From positions 13,307,501 through 13,371,500 of the forward strand of contig NC_059413.1 of the NCBI RefSeq assembly GCF_905220565.1: 64,000 nt of DNA. Direction: 5' to 3'. Below, in pieces: positions 1-11,162 of the stretch. This stretch comes from Melitaea cinxia. Its lineage: Eukaryota; Arthropoda; Insecta; Lepidoptera; Nymphalidae. Position numbers and translations under genes: made by a program. Under the pieces are notes generated by a model. It did no database searches. It had not been told where the DNA came from and saw only the letters and a list, made by a program, of their open reading frames with translations. Numbering within the stretch: position 1 is the first letter of the stretch; the number at the start of each line of letters is the position of its first letter.

Positions 1-291
1 GTGAAACAAATTTGACAAGCGTTTGTTTATCTATAATATAAAAATGAGTCGCTGAATGTGTTGCTAAGCGCAAAACTCGAGAACGGTTGGACCGATTTCG
101 CTAATTCTTTTTTTTTTTAATATTCCTTGAAGTACGAGGACGGTTCTTACGGAGAGAAAAATTCTAAAAAAAAATAATTAAATTTCCTGAAAAAGTCTAA
201 AAACAACACTTTTCTATACTCCCATACAAAAGATTTGTGATAATACTTAAAAGTCACTGTTAGGCGATACGAAGTTCGCCGGGTCAGCTAG
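1..291 (+). mobile_element. Helitron-like non-autonomous element, 3' part
   Basis: Ends GTTCGCCGGGTCAGCTAG followed by T, a Helitron-type 3' end, and has the internal phrase GGTTGGACCGATTTCGCT found in several related copies in this window. The 5' end may lie left of the window. Confidence 0.55.
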
Positions 292-572
292 TTTTAAAAT
301 AGTTATATACTCTATGGGTAAGTTTATATTTAACAAATTTATCATTGACGGTATATTATAAGAATGGAAACTTAATGAAAAACAATCCATCCGATAATTG
401 CGCATAATATAGATGGTTACCTGCTGCAATAACAAGCAAATATAAAAATCTCATACAACAATCGTGATACGTAATTATTGACGGTAATTTTATTGTGTCA
501 AATGTTTGACACGCGAGGGTATTTAGGAAAATTAAAAATTACTCAAATATTCACTTTGTTATTTATATGTTA

Positions 573-881
573 CTAGCTGTGCCCGCGACTTCGTCCGCGT
601 GGAATTTAACAAAATATTGTTCAGTTCGTAGAGTTACAAAATAAATATATTTCTGAAATAAAAGTAGCCTAAGTAACTCCTTATTACATCAGCTATCTGC
701 AGGTGAAAGTCTCGTCAAAATCCGTCCAGTAATTTCAGAGATTAGCCGGAACAAACAGAGAAACAGACAACAATTTAAAAAAATGTTATTTTGGTATATG
801 TACCATGTATACATCCATTTAGTAAAAAGCGGTTATTTTATTATTACTAACAGACACTCCAATTTTATTTATTTGTATAGA
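573..881 (-). mobile_element. Helitron-like non-autonomous element, full-length copy
   Basis: On the minus strand it starts TCTATAC and ends GACGAAGTCGCGGGCACAGCTAG. The same ends and interior occur at 22172-22498, 40217-40435, 41921-42431 and 58583-58902. Confidence 0.75.
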
Positions 882-946
882 TGGACAGAGATATATGAGA
901 TATTATAAGTTTAAGTAATTAAAAGAAAAAACCAATTAAAATATAC

Positions 947-1216
947 GACTGCTCCGGTACAGTGTTGCGTGAGCAGTGTAGGTATCTAAATACCGCCGGG
1001 TTGGATTACCGCTCGGAGTGAATATTATTATTCCCGTCCACTCGGTTATCCCCACCATGCCTCGGAGTGCACGTTAAGCTGTCATTCCCGGTTGTTATTG
1101 TATACACCTGATAGCGATCGTTACTCATAGAAGGGAATATACCTATATCCACTGGATTAAGCTCCGAATCTTCTCCTATATAGAGAAAAAGGCCTAGCTG
1201 TGGAATACAGGATGAA
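947..1216 (+). mobile_element. tRNA-headed SINE, diverged copy
   Basis: A degraded tRNA-like head (CTGCTCCGGTACAGTG, then a damaged B box) is followed by a body shared with 10371-10690, including ACACCTGATAGCGATCGTTACTC and the AAAGGCCTAG...ACAGGATGAATCG tail. Confidence 0.65.
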
Positions 1217-2679
1217 TCGATTAATTGAAAGAATAGTGATGAATTTGCTTAGAGATTTAATTTGACTAATAAAAATTAACCTATTTTCAGTATTTCATTA
1301 ACGGTCTGTATTAGATTGATGATCAACGCTCTATTAAGTATTCTCGCACGTATGTTACTGATAGGATTTAACAGCAGGGATAGACCATTTCCTACAATTT
1401 GTTTTAATTCGAGCTATGAACAGTACTTAAATCTTGGATTATAAGTTTGTGGATAAAAGTTCGGCACATATAAAATGAAGTTTAAAAAGAAAAATATAGC
1501 ATAATATTGTTTTATCTGATAGATACCATTATACGTCAGATAAATTTATCAGCGTTCGCAAGTAACTATAAAAGTCTTAATAGGTTGATGTTGTTTATTC
1601 TGTATATCTATGTATCTTATCTTTATATAAGTGATACTAAATATGCTTAAGAGTGAACGTATCATCAAATGCAAATAAATTATTTATAAGGCCACACGTC
1701 AACGCTATGAATGTCACGCTGACAGCTATATCAACATTTTTTTTGATTAATTATTTAAAGAATGATATTAAAAAACTACCATAGTAGACAGAGCAATCTT
1801 TACCTAAGGGTAAAGTTATGTGAATCTCCGGGGACATAGACACGAGGGGCGAAAATCAATAATTTTAAAATGCTTACCATTGCTGCCCCAATACTACGTC
1901 TTTTTCAATTTGAATCACGACAGAAGCTTGACAGATCATTTTCATTCTAGAGCTTGATATAGTTAAAATGCCATTAGATGCGTAAAATATCCCTTACCCG
2001 TGTTCAAGACCTAGTTAAGTATTGGAAAATCCATTACATAAATAAATAGAATAACCAGTATACTGAGCTGTTCATTTGTTAGTTTAAAAAAGGATTGAAC
2101 AAAAATTACTTATAAATAACGTCAATTTCGTTGTCGATCAGACCAATTCATTACAACAAGGAATTATATTTTGTTGGGTAAATAGTGCCCCATAGCCAAT
2201 GACTAAATTTAGGTGCTTCGCCTCTGCTACGAATATGTTTGACGGTCCTGTTTCTATGCATCATGACATTTTGATATGACATGAAACAAATATTTTAGAT
2301 AACATGTTTTTGTTAAATTCAAGTAAATAGAGCAAATGTATACAACTTGTATAGTAATAAAATGATAATAAAAGTATAATTAATAACGTAACAAATTTGT
2401 GTTTAAATTTTATAAGCTGTTTCGTATTTAAGATGTTATTAAAAACTGCATGTTTTTGATTTAAATATATTCAAGTGTTTTAAAAATATTTTAGATAATT
2501 TTATAACTAAGATAAAGAAATTTCGTACTTACTACCTACATATTTTCAACCTTTGGTACTTTGTAGGCCAAAATTAGGAACACATTATGATTTATTTTTG
2601 AAAGTCAGAAAATGCATTTAAGTTTTGACAAACACAGAGAGACGGATTTATTAAAACATCTCATATTATTTATTAAAAC
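1217..2679. other. AT-rich stretch with no recognised gene or repeat
   Basis: No open frame of note, no splice-bounded coding signal and no match to the repeat families seen elsewhere in the window. Confidence 0.5.
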
Positions 2680-2845
2680 TTACGAAACGTAACTCTCTTT
2701 TCTTTCTATCTTAAAATATATATCTTTCTCAACTTCCGTTCGCTTCGCTCCATCACACTTTTCGTAACGCTTTCGTCACGCATTCATCAACTTACTCCCA
2801 ATGTCAAGAGTGCATAAAAAAGTTTTACTTCAAAAATGCTGTGCA
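2680..2845 (+). repeat. Interspersed repeat containing TTTTCGTAACGC
   Basis: Shares ACGAAACGTAACTCTC, CTTTTCGTAACGCT and GTTTTACTTCAAAAATG with copies at 45832-45955 and 63045-63210. Class unknown. Confidence 0.6.
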
Positions 2846-3570
2846 AAGTTTACCGGGTTCGCTTATAAGAAAGAAAATTCTAAAACAATTATTGTTTTAG
2901 AATTGAGTCAGATTCGTTTCTCTGTATTGAGCAAATTTCAGAGAACATAGAAACCGGGCGTAATGTATGTATGACAAGTTTGTTAATTGTCACATAACGG
3001 TAAAGTAACCTACAGGTAATTCTTAAACCAGTACTTTTAATTAATCGAGTTTTACTGTTAGTTCAAGTTAACGGTTTTTTTTTTCAATTACGAAAACTGG
3101 CTTGCCTGGGATTTTTGCGATTTAGATAAAAATATGACACGAGTTGATCGGAACTTTGTGAATGTTTTTTTTTTTTTAAATAAATAAGTAGTTGTATTAA
3201 GTAAATCTTTAACTGTAGTGGATGATACACTTTTTGTAATATTAAATAACTAATTACGTACAATTAATTAGTTTTAGTGTTGTGGTAGAAATTATATAAT
3301 ATTACACGGATTAGATAACAAGAGGAAATGAATTAGTAGCCTTTACAAATGTAATAGCAAAATTTATTGGTGTGTTATTGCTATTTATGTGTTAACAGGC
3401 GTTGATTCTTTAGTTCTGTTAAAAATTATATCTTTTATTTATTAGCAAAAACGTTAATTTTATAGAACATATTATATTAGTATTCAACAATTATTTATTG
3501 TTATATTTATATGTTATTTTAATTATGGTAATTTTTATAACATATTAAGTGAAACTTATTGAATGTTTAT

Positions 3571-3749
3571 TGAGGTGAATATACCCTGCTTAAAATCTGG
3601 AGCAACCCGACTCGGTACATACCTAGGCTTACAGAAGATCACAGCTAAATAACACTGCTTCCAAGTAGTGTTGTGTCCTGTGGTGGGTAAGATCAAAGAT
3701 GGCCAGAGTTCCTAAGGAAGATCGGGCGTAAAGTTGGCAACATTTTCAG
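3571..3749 (+). mobile_element. Retroposon family A, 5' part
   Basis: Family A is a ~290-bp element beginning TGAGGTAGGGCACAGCAGG and ending GCTTACCATCAGGTGAGCCG, a short GACCTAG stretch and an A-run, the shape of a LINE tail or SINE. Here the first two thirds are present and diverged; a loose tail match lies near 3950-4000. Confidence 0.6.
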
Positions 3750-4373
3750 ACCGATCTTTCGTGATTATTTTTTTAAAATACCAAAATAAATGTAGAATAA
3801 TTTTCATCCATTATGCAGATGAGAGAAGATCGTCTCTAGCGCGGATCTCCTACTAATATTGCTTACATAAAAATATATTATACGATCTTGAGGCCTTCAA
3901 AGAGACTGCTTTCTTGTAATGATATTACACCCTCCTCGCTTCTCCCGTTGACGTAGGTGTCCGAACGGTACGGTAACAGTTTACCACCAGGCGGACCACA
4001 TTCTTATTTATCACTTTACGGTAGGTATTAGCTGTATTAAGAAATAGTCCAGAACTATTAACTTACCACTTTGAACTACAACTGCAGTATCATGGTTTTA
4101 AGCTATTTTGTCAAGCGATACTGAGCTCTCGGCGTCAGTGGGAATCGCTTTGCGCATCGCGAAGAGGTCAGGTATTTGACGTCATCTGGATGTTAGTGTT
4201 TTGTCTTCGATAACTTGTAACAGAATTTATATCCTACTGTAGACTATGAAATGTAAAGCGTTCATTATTTACAAGATAGGGTAGTAAAAACAACTTTAGG
4301 AAAATAAGCAGAAACTATTTTGGGAATAGAAACTATTTTGGTTTAATTTAATATAATTCATACTACAGAGTAA

Positions 4374-4659
4374 CTGAGGTACAGCAGGAAATTTCCTGCT
4401 CAAAAGATAGAGCAGTCCGACTGGTGTAATACCTCGACCTTACAGAAGATCACAGCTAAATAACACTGATTTCAAGCAGTGTTGTGTTCCTGTTGGTGAG
4501 TAAGGTGACCAGAGCTCCGGGGGGGGGGGGGGGGGACTGGGGATGGGGTCGGCAACGCGCTGGAAATGCTTCTGGTGTTGCAGTCGTCTATAAGCTACGG
4601 TAATCGCTTACCATCAGATGAGCCGCACGCTTGTTTGCCGGTCTAGTTACGTAAAAAAA
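4374..4659 (+). mobile_element. Retroposon family A, near full length
   Basis: All family A blocks are present from CTGAGGTACAGCAGG to the A-run. A run of 17 G at 4519-4535 replaces the normally short G/A segment. Confidence 0.85.
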
Positions 4660-5319
4660 TACTATATTAAAATGAACGAATACTGAGATTTCAGAAAAAC
4701 TTTTTCTCTCATTGAGATTTTTTATTAACAAAAGTACTAATAAAGTTACTTCCAAAAAAGTTTCAACAATTTAAAACCGTTTATGAGCAAATTTTGTTAA
4801 AGGTTTTTACAGGTTCATGTTTTCCCACATGTTGTAAGTTTTACAAAATATGTACAATATTATCTCAATAATATAACAATTGGTGATAACAAAATTAGAC
4901 ATCGGGTTTTATTATAAGATTTATTTTCTGAAAAACAAATATTTTTTTATAAAATAGCACTTTAATTGTTATAATAACATTAATTAATAATTGACAATTA
5001 ATACGATTGCATAATTATAAAATGAACAAGTAATACTAATAATGTCAATTTAATATTCGGTGTTACCATTACAAATAATATACATACGGTTACAAAGATT
5101 AAAAATGTATTAACAATAACAATGGCAATATCTATAGACCAAAAAGGTAAATTATAAATAATCATCTAATCTAAAAAAATAAATCACAGCCTACACTTTC
5201 TACGTCTTTTTACGTTACTACAATTTTCCACAATTCCACTTTAGGACAACATTTGAAACTAAGCTAATTAGCAATAGGCTATTTTTTGAAATATGGATTA
5301 ACTTAATTATATTATATAA
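4660..5319. other. AT-rich stretch without recognised features
   Basis: Very AT-rich, with scattered ATAATA runs; no coding signal was seen. Confidence 0.5.
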
Positions 5320-5928
5320 CTAGCTGTACCTTGCGCGCGTTGCTAGACTTTTATTTTTATGGTCGTACCAACTCAGAAACCTTTGTGGGCTCATGCACAA
5401 CACTTTGCTGAAGATCAATAAATAGTTTACGATTCTATAAAGGACACACAGATAAACATTCATTTTACATATAGGTATAGATAATTTACATAATATTAAA
5501 CTAGATTTGGAAGGAATTAAATTGATTCCAATTTTCAGTAAAATCATCTGAAAAGTGGTCATCTTTGGAAAGGTGACCACTTTTGAAAATTATTTTCCGA
5601 ACTGATTCATGACTATTATATTGCAACAACTACAGATTTATCTAACTAATAATTGTTTTTTCACAAATGAAACGACTTAAATATGTAACTGAATACGATC
5701 GAATAATACGACAAGTAATAGCCGATAATGAACACATGACACGGAACAGATTTCGATAAAAAAAAAGATTCATCAAAATTGTTTACACTCAGTAAAAGAA
5801 TTGAAGCAAGACATAAAAATACAGTCGAATTGAGAACATTTTTAAGTCGGTCAAAAAGCTTTTCAAGAGATTCCGGATATATTCTAAAATAATTCTTGGG
5901 GGTAGCTAATAATGTAATTTTAGCCTAA

Positions 5929-6167
5929 GAGCCAGCATTACCAGTTGTGTATAACGCTATTTGATGGTTGATGATATCCAACAAATAAAAGCTTTTGCTG
6001 TATTATTCTTTTTTACCATCGAATTACATTATATTTATGAGATATTTCTATCCGCAAAATTTAATTGAAACAGGTCCTAACGGTCTATTCTACCTCCTGC
6101 TGTTAAAGTCTAATCGTAACTTATTTGCAGGATAAACTATATCCACAGCTGGTGAAACAGGCCCCAA
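5929..6167. mobile_element. MITE-like inverted-repeat element (TTTCACCAGTTGTG family)
   Basis: Left side ATTACCAGTTGTGTATAACG, right side CACAGCTGGTGAAACAGGCC, imperfect inverted termini shared with the larger copy at 14446-14963. Confidence 0.5.
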
Positions 6168-6229
6168 TTACATCAACATTAATACATATAATAAAAATGT
6201 AACGAATCGCTGTCTGTAAATGGAAGATA

Positions 6230-6561
6230 TATGAGAAAAAATATTATTGAGACCTTTATCAACGCAAATAGTACCAAAAGCAATGATTATTAGAATTGTT
6301 GTCTGTGCGTTTGTGCACGCTAATCTCAAAAACGGCTTATCCGTTTTAGATGTGGTCTTCATAATATATTATGGTAAGCTTCAGTTAACATTTAGTGTTT
6401 ATTTCATGTTAATCCCTTCATTAATAAAAAAGTTATGGCACGTTGAAAATATAAATAACCAAACGATGGTGTTTATATTTCAAAATAAACCAAAAGATAT
6501 ATCCAACAAGATTCTGTCCAAAGTCACTATTCCACGTAGACGAAGTCGTGGGCACAGCTAG
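6230..6561 (+). mobile_element. Helitron-like element, 3' end clear
   Basis: Ends CGTAGACGAAGTCGTGGGCACAGCTAG then T. The 5' limit is uncertain. A 104-residue open frame here runs through the element end and is not thought to be a gene. Confidence 0.5.
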
Positions 6562-6685
6562 TTTATAATACATACATTTAAAACAAGTTAGTCTTCCTTC
6601 TAATTCTACATTAGCTACGCTGAATTTCAAAATCAACAAATGATTGAAAAATATTTATATAATTATGACGTCATTAACCGTTACA

Positions 6686-7128
6686 GTGCGTTCAATGAAA
6701 GGAGATACCAGACGTAAACAATGCCCATTACGGACGACGGAACATGCAAAATATAGTCTATCTCTTTCTATCTTGTTTGTTTCCTACCTTCTGCGCGGCT
6801 CTCGGCTAGGGACGGCAAGATCAAATGAGACTATAGCTGGGTTTGAAAACATTCGGACGGCCCTTTGATTTTGCATCTATTTATTTTTATTACATTCCGT
6901 GTCCTAAAGTGATACATAGTATAAATAAACATTCAATAATAATTAATTGTTTCCTTGGATAATACAATTATATAAGATTTAATACTTTTTAAATAGTAAT
7001 TATCAAAATATAAATTTATTTTACATTCTAAAAATTTGTGTAAGTAAAAAAGGTTACAAAACCCTGCATAGGCGAATGACTTGACATTTGGTTTGTTTAC
7101 GTCTGGTATCTCCTTTCGTTGAACACAC
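6686..7128. mobile_element. MITE-like element with ~36-bp inverted ends
   Basis: Left GTGCGTTCAATGAAAGGAGA with following TACCAGACGTAAACAA is repeated inverted at the right side (TTGTTTACGTCTGGTATCTC...). TTA flanks both sides approximately. The interior has no transposase. Confidence 0.65.
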
Positions 7129-7390
7129 TTAGTTTGATCACTCCGGTACGCGACATTAAGTGATATTAGAAATTTTTAAAATATTTGTAATAATTTTTTT
7201 AACTTAATGATAAAAATAAATGAAATCCAGAGGTGTCTGTATTACAGAAATACTCGGTACATTTGTTTACTATTAACTTTATTTAATATTTATATAAGCT
7301 TTTATTTATAGCATAGTCTATATAATATTTTCAAGATCTAAGTGCACTTAGCAAATCTTTTCAAGCTGTAGCCTACAACTCTTACCATAT

Positions 7391-7470
7391 TATTTATTTT
7401 TGTGTTACCCACACATTAGGGAATCCTAAACATTTTAAATATCATATCAAAAATCGACCGTTCCAACGGG
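7391..7470. repeat. Repeat with tRNA-like B box (copy of 62880-62965)
   Basis: TTTTGTGTTACCCACACATT through GGGGATCGAACC matches the left half of the palindrome at 62926-63021. It is not a functional tRNA: there is no cloverleaf. Confidence 0.55.
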
Positions 7471-8193
7471 GATCGAACCTGCATCTCTGCGTGTCGGTGC
7501 GCCAGCCAATTAAGTTTATAGAACGATGTAACCGTAAGGTCAAACTCATAGGTATGAGTAATACTATACAGTATTTACAAAATTTCAAAGAATAGAATTT
7601 TTATAAAAAATGAAAAGGTAATCCTCGAAAGTTCTTTCAGCTTAATTTTTTGTATGGTTTAATTAATTTTTTATTTATATTTTATATGCGGCGAGGTTTT
7701 AGACTCCTCCCCTTCCGGCGATTGTTGGTTGTTGTTCTTTTTTGTTTAGAAATCGCGCGTTTAACGAAAAATAAATTCACTTGGTATCCGATTACTTGCT
7801 GTTGTGATAATTCGTGATTTTTTGATTATAAAATGTTAATAAACAATTTTTAACAAAACATATAAAACATACCTTTCTCACTTCTAGTTTATAGTACACT
7901 AGATATAAAACATACCTTCATACCGTATACATTTATTAGTGTAGAATGTAGATACTTATATTTTGGTAAAATTTAACATCAACATATATAAATAAACATT
8001 CTTTCTATTAAAACAAATATAAATTATATTAAATATAGAATGTCTTAAATGATTTTTTTTAAACTTAAATTAATTATAATATCGTACTGGGAATTAAAAA
8101 AAAGAAAAAAGAAATGTGCAACAATTCTGTGCGTAATTGAAACAACTTTCTTTGATATAAAATCGAAAAATATTAATGTTACTATAATTACGA

Positions 8194-8262
8194 TGTTTGG
8201 CGTTTGGAATGATAGGCGCGAACTTTGGGCGGCCTATGTCCAACAGTGGACTGCGATAGGTC
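8194..8262 (+). mobile_element. RTE-type retroposon 3' tail fragment
   Basis: Contains GCGAACTTTGGGCGGCCTATGTCC and CAACAGTGGACTGCGATAGG, the end of the RTE reverse-transcriptase frame (AYVQQWTA..G) seen more fully at 42140-42331 and 51497-51612. Confidence 0.7.
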
Positions 8263-9187
8263 AAAGTTAGATATAAACGTTATGTTATATTATATTTTAA
8301 TACGAAGATAATACGATTTAATTATATTTTTTTCTTTGGTAGCTAGATTTCAGCATTGTAGAAAATATAAAAGCGAGTATGAGCAGTGTATTTCAAGTTA
8401 TTCTATGTAAACGTTTCTACTGTCCCACAGCTGGGCACAGGCTCGATGTAAAAGGAGATTAAAGCCTTACCCACAATTAGTCAGTGCTAATCACGGGCAT
8501 ATGGTATGGCATATAATGTTATATTTTATAGGAGACAAGTGTAGGAACGTCTTTACTTGCATGAGTTATGTAAGAAATTCTTGTAAAACAGATTATTTAA
8601 GGGACTTCCATTAATCACTTGAGGCTCAAAGAGGGGGGAGGTCTACGGCAAAAAATCACGAAATATCACATTTATGTTGATGGCGCGATTTCTAAATAAA
8701 AATAACCAACAAAACAAGGTAGGGGTCAAAAGTGCTAAAAAAACTTGTCGTGATTGATGGACGACTCCTTAGATGTTTAGTTTGTTTTGAGCGTTGTTGT
8801 TTATTTTGATACCTAACTTCTAAGGGATTACGTTTTCCAACCTCATATATGTACGTGTGTATGTATATGTATGGATGAATGGATGGATGTAGGTACGTAT
8901 CTCAAACTTGACACGCTTTGTGGGTCAAAAAACTTTTTAAATTTTTCTGACTGATTATAAATAAGAATAATATATATTAATTTCACATTGGAATATAGGA
9001 ATAGCTGCAAATTAGTTTTAACATCTGCACATCCATTATTGTCATCATTCCTCGTATTTACATAAAATTAATTAGTATAACTTACAATAAAATAAGATTA
9101 ACAAATTTTTGATCACCGTTAATATTGGAGTTTTTTTTATAGTTAATAGAAAATATTGTATTTTATCCTTCGTTTGTAAGTCTTTAA
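8263..9187. other. Stretch without recognised gene
   Basis: No coding signal. A short (GTAT/GGAT)-rich patch lies near 8850-8895. Confidence 0.45.
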
Positions 9188-9422
9188 CTGAGGTAGGGCA
9201 CAGCCAGATTATACCATGCTTAAAATCTGTAGTGGCCTGTCTGGGGAAGTACCTCGACCTTACAGAAAATCACAGATAAATAATACTGTTTTCGAGCAGG
9301 TGTTACTGTAGTGAGTAGTGCAACGCGCCTGCGATGCTTCTGTTATTGAAGGCATCTATAAGCTACGGTAACCGCTTACCATCAGATAAGCCGTACGCTT
9401 ATTTGCAGATGTATAAAAAAAA
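9188..9422 (+). mobile_element. Retroposon family A, internally deleted
   Basis: Starts CTGAGGTAGGGCACAGCC and ends GATGTATAAAAAAAA; the central GAGCTCCTGGGG segment is missing. Confidence 0.8.
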
Positions 9423-9684
9423 CCCTGTGCCAGACATTATCTCCTTGTACCATAGACAAATCGAGAGTAAATTATGGATCTATATACATATTTTTCGAGT
9501 AATAAATACGGCCAAAAACCCAGTTTGACGCAGCATCCGGAGGATGGCAGCACCGTCGGGCCGTTCGGTCAATACGGTGATACGTCATTAGAGTGAGAGT
9601 AAATTTGAGAAAATGATTATTACGATGGATATAGTTCATATAGTTTAACTCCATTACCCTTTTGTTTTCACACGATGTCTGGCG

Positions 9685-9902
9685 CAGTGGAGTAGCGTGG
9701 TTTTGCCGCCTAAACCAATTCATTTTTTTAACAAATTAATTGAACACTCTCATTGCAAGCACAATTGCATTACTATTTTGTTTTAAATTACGGACGGGAT
9801 TTTTTGTCCATCAAAATAGTCGTGATGATGAAAAAAGTCCCGTCGTATGACATTCGGGGTAATAACACCCCCACCCCCAAACCCCACTACGCTACGCCAT
9901 TG
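9685..9902. mobile_element. hAT-type MITE next to the MTFP1 stop
   Basis: Ends CAGTGGAGTAGCGTGG and GTAGCGTA...CCATTG as imperfect inverted repeats. Flanked by 8-bp repeats GTCTGGCG (9677-9684) and GTCTGACG (9903-9910), as expected for hAT insertion. A related element is at 33784-34089. Confidence 0.75.
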
Positions 9903-9948
9903 GTCTGACGACAGTTGTAATAATGCTGTCGATATACATACATATTAT

Positions 9949-10126
9949 CTAAGATTTCATCCATCGTCTGTATGTCAGATTCATGAGTACTGTCACGCTT
10001 AAGTCTATGGGTCCCACGATTATAGGAATAGAGGCGAGACCTACTGCTACAGTTATCACGCTCCTTGGAGTTGGCGGGATTTTCGTTACATTATTCTTTA
10101 AATATTGCCCAGTATACTTGCATATC
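9949..10126 (-). CDS. MTFP1: MTFP1 exon 4 and stop
   Basis: Residues 93-151 and TAG at 9951-9949. Acceptor TTTTTCAG|G. Carries the last membrane segment with IPIIVGPID and a short basic tail ending TYRRWMKS. Confidence 0.93.
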
Positions 10127-11063
10127 CTGAAAAATGAATAAATTAAAATTACTTTAATTATAACCCAAATTATATATCAGTCAGTCAGATCAGCCTGTTG
10201 CAGTCCACTGCTGGACATAGGCCTCCCCAAGTTAGCGCCAAACATCCCGGTTTACCGCAATCCTCATCCAGCCTACACCGGCAATCTTACGTAGATCGTC
10301 GGTCCAACGGGCCGGAGGACGTCCCAAATACCCATAACCCTACATGTAGCTTTTTTAAATTTAAACAACTGCTCTGGTGTAGTGGTGCGTGTAGTCGCTT
10401 AAAGCACCGACGGTTTGCGGGTTCGATTCCCACTCGGGATAAACGTTTGTATTTGTGCAAATATTTCTTTTCGTTTTGGATGTCTGTTCTTGTTTCTCGG
10501 AGAACGTTAAGCCGTCGGTTCCAGTTGTTATCATACACACCTGATAGCGTACGTTACTCATAGTGGGTAACATATCCACCAACCTGCAGTGGAACAGCGT
10601 GGTGGATTTAACTGCAATCCTTTCCTACATACAATAAAAGGCCTAAGCCCAGTAGTAGGATGTTACAGGCTGAATCGTGATCGTGAATGTCATTCTCCGT
10701 GTGGAAACATGTCTTGGAGAGCGCGTAAAGGGACCGCCAGTCCCAGTTGTTTTCACAGACACCTAATTAATTAATCTCAAACCTTTATCCTTGCTTTACT
10801 TCCTGCTTATATATACTATTTTATTTATTTATTTATTAGATACTTTATCGCACAGTTAATGTATTAAAGAACTGTACAAAAGGCAGGCTTAATGCTTAAA
10901 GGATTCTCTACCAGCTAACCTTAGTAAAACCTTGTACGTCACAAGAGCAGATGTTTGTAGGTGTGCAGAATTGGATATTACTAAAATACACATTAAGAGA
11001 AAGAGACAGAAATAAAAGGGAGGAAAAATAGGGTAAAGTTAGTGACAATCGTTCCTATCAGTA

Positions 11064-11162
<99 letters not shown>

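Noticed and set aside
6247..6561. 104-residue plus-strand frame
   Set aside because: Runs through a Helitron end and has no protein-like features.
10372..10440. tRNA-like sequence with A and B boxes
   Set aside because: It is the head of a SINE with a conserved non-tRNA body; no acceptor-stem pairing fits a real tRNA.
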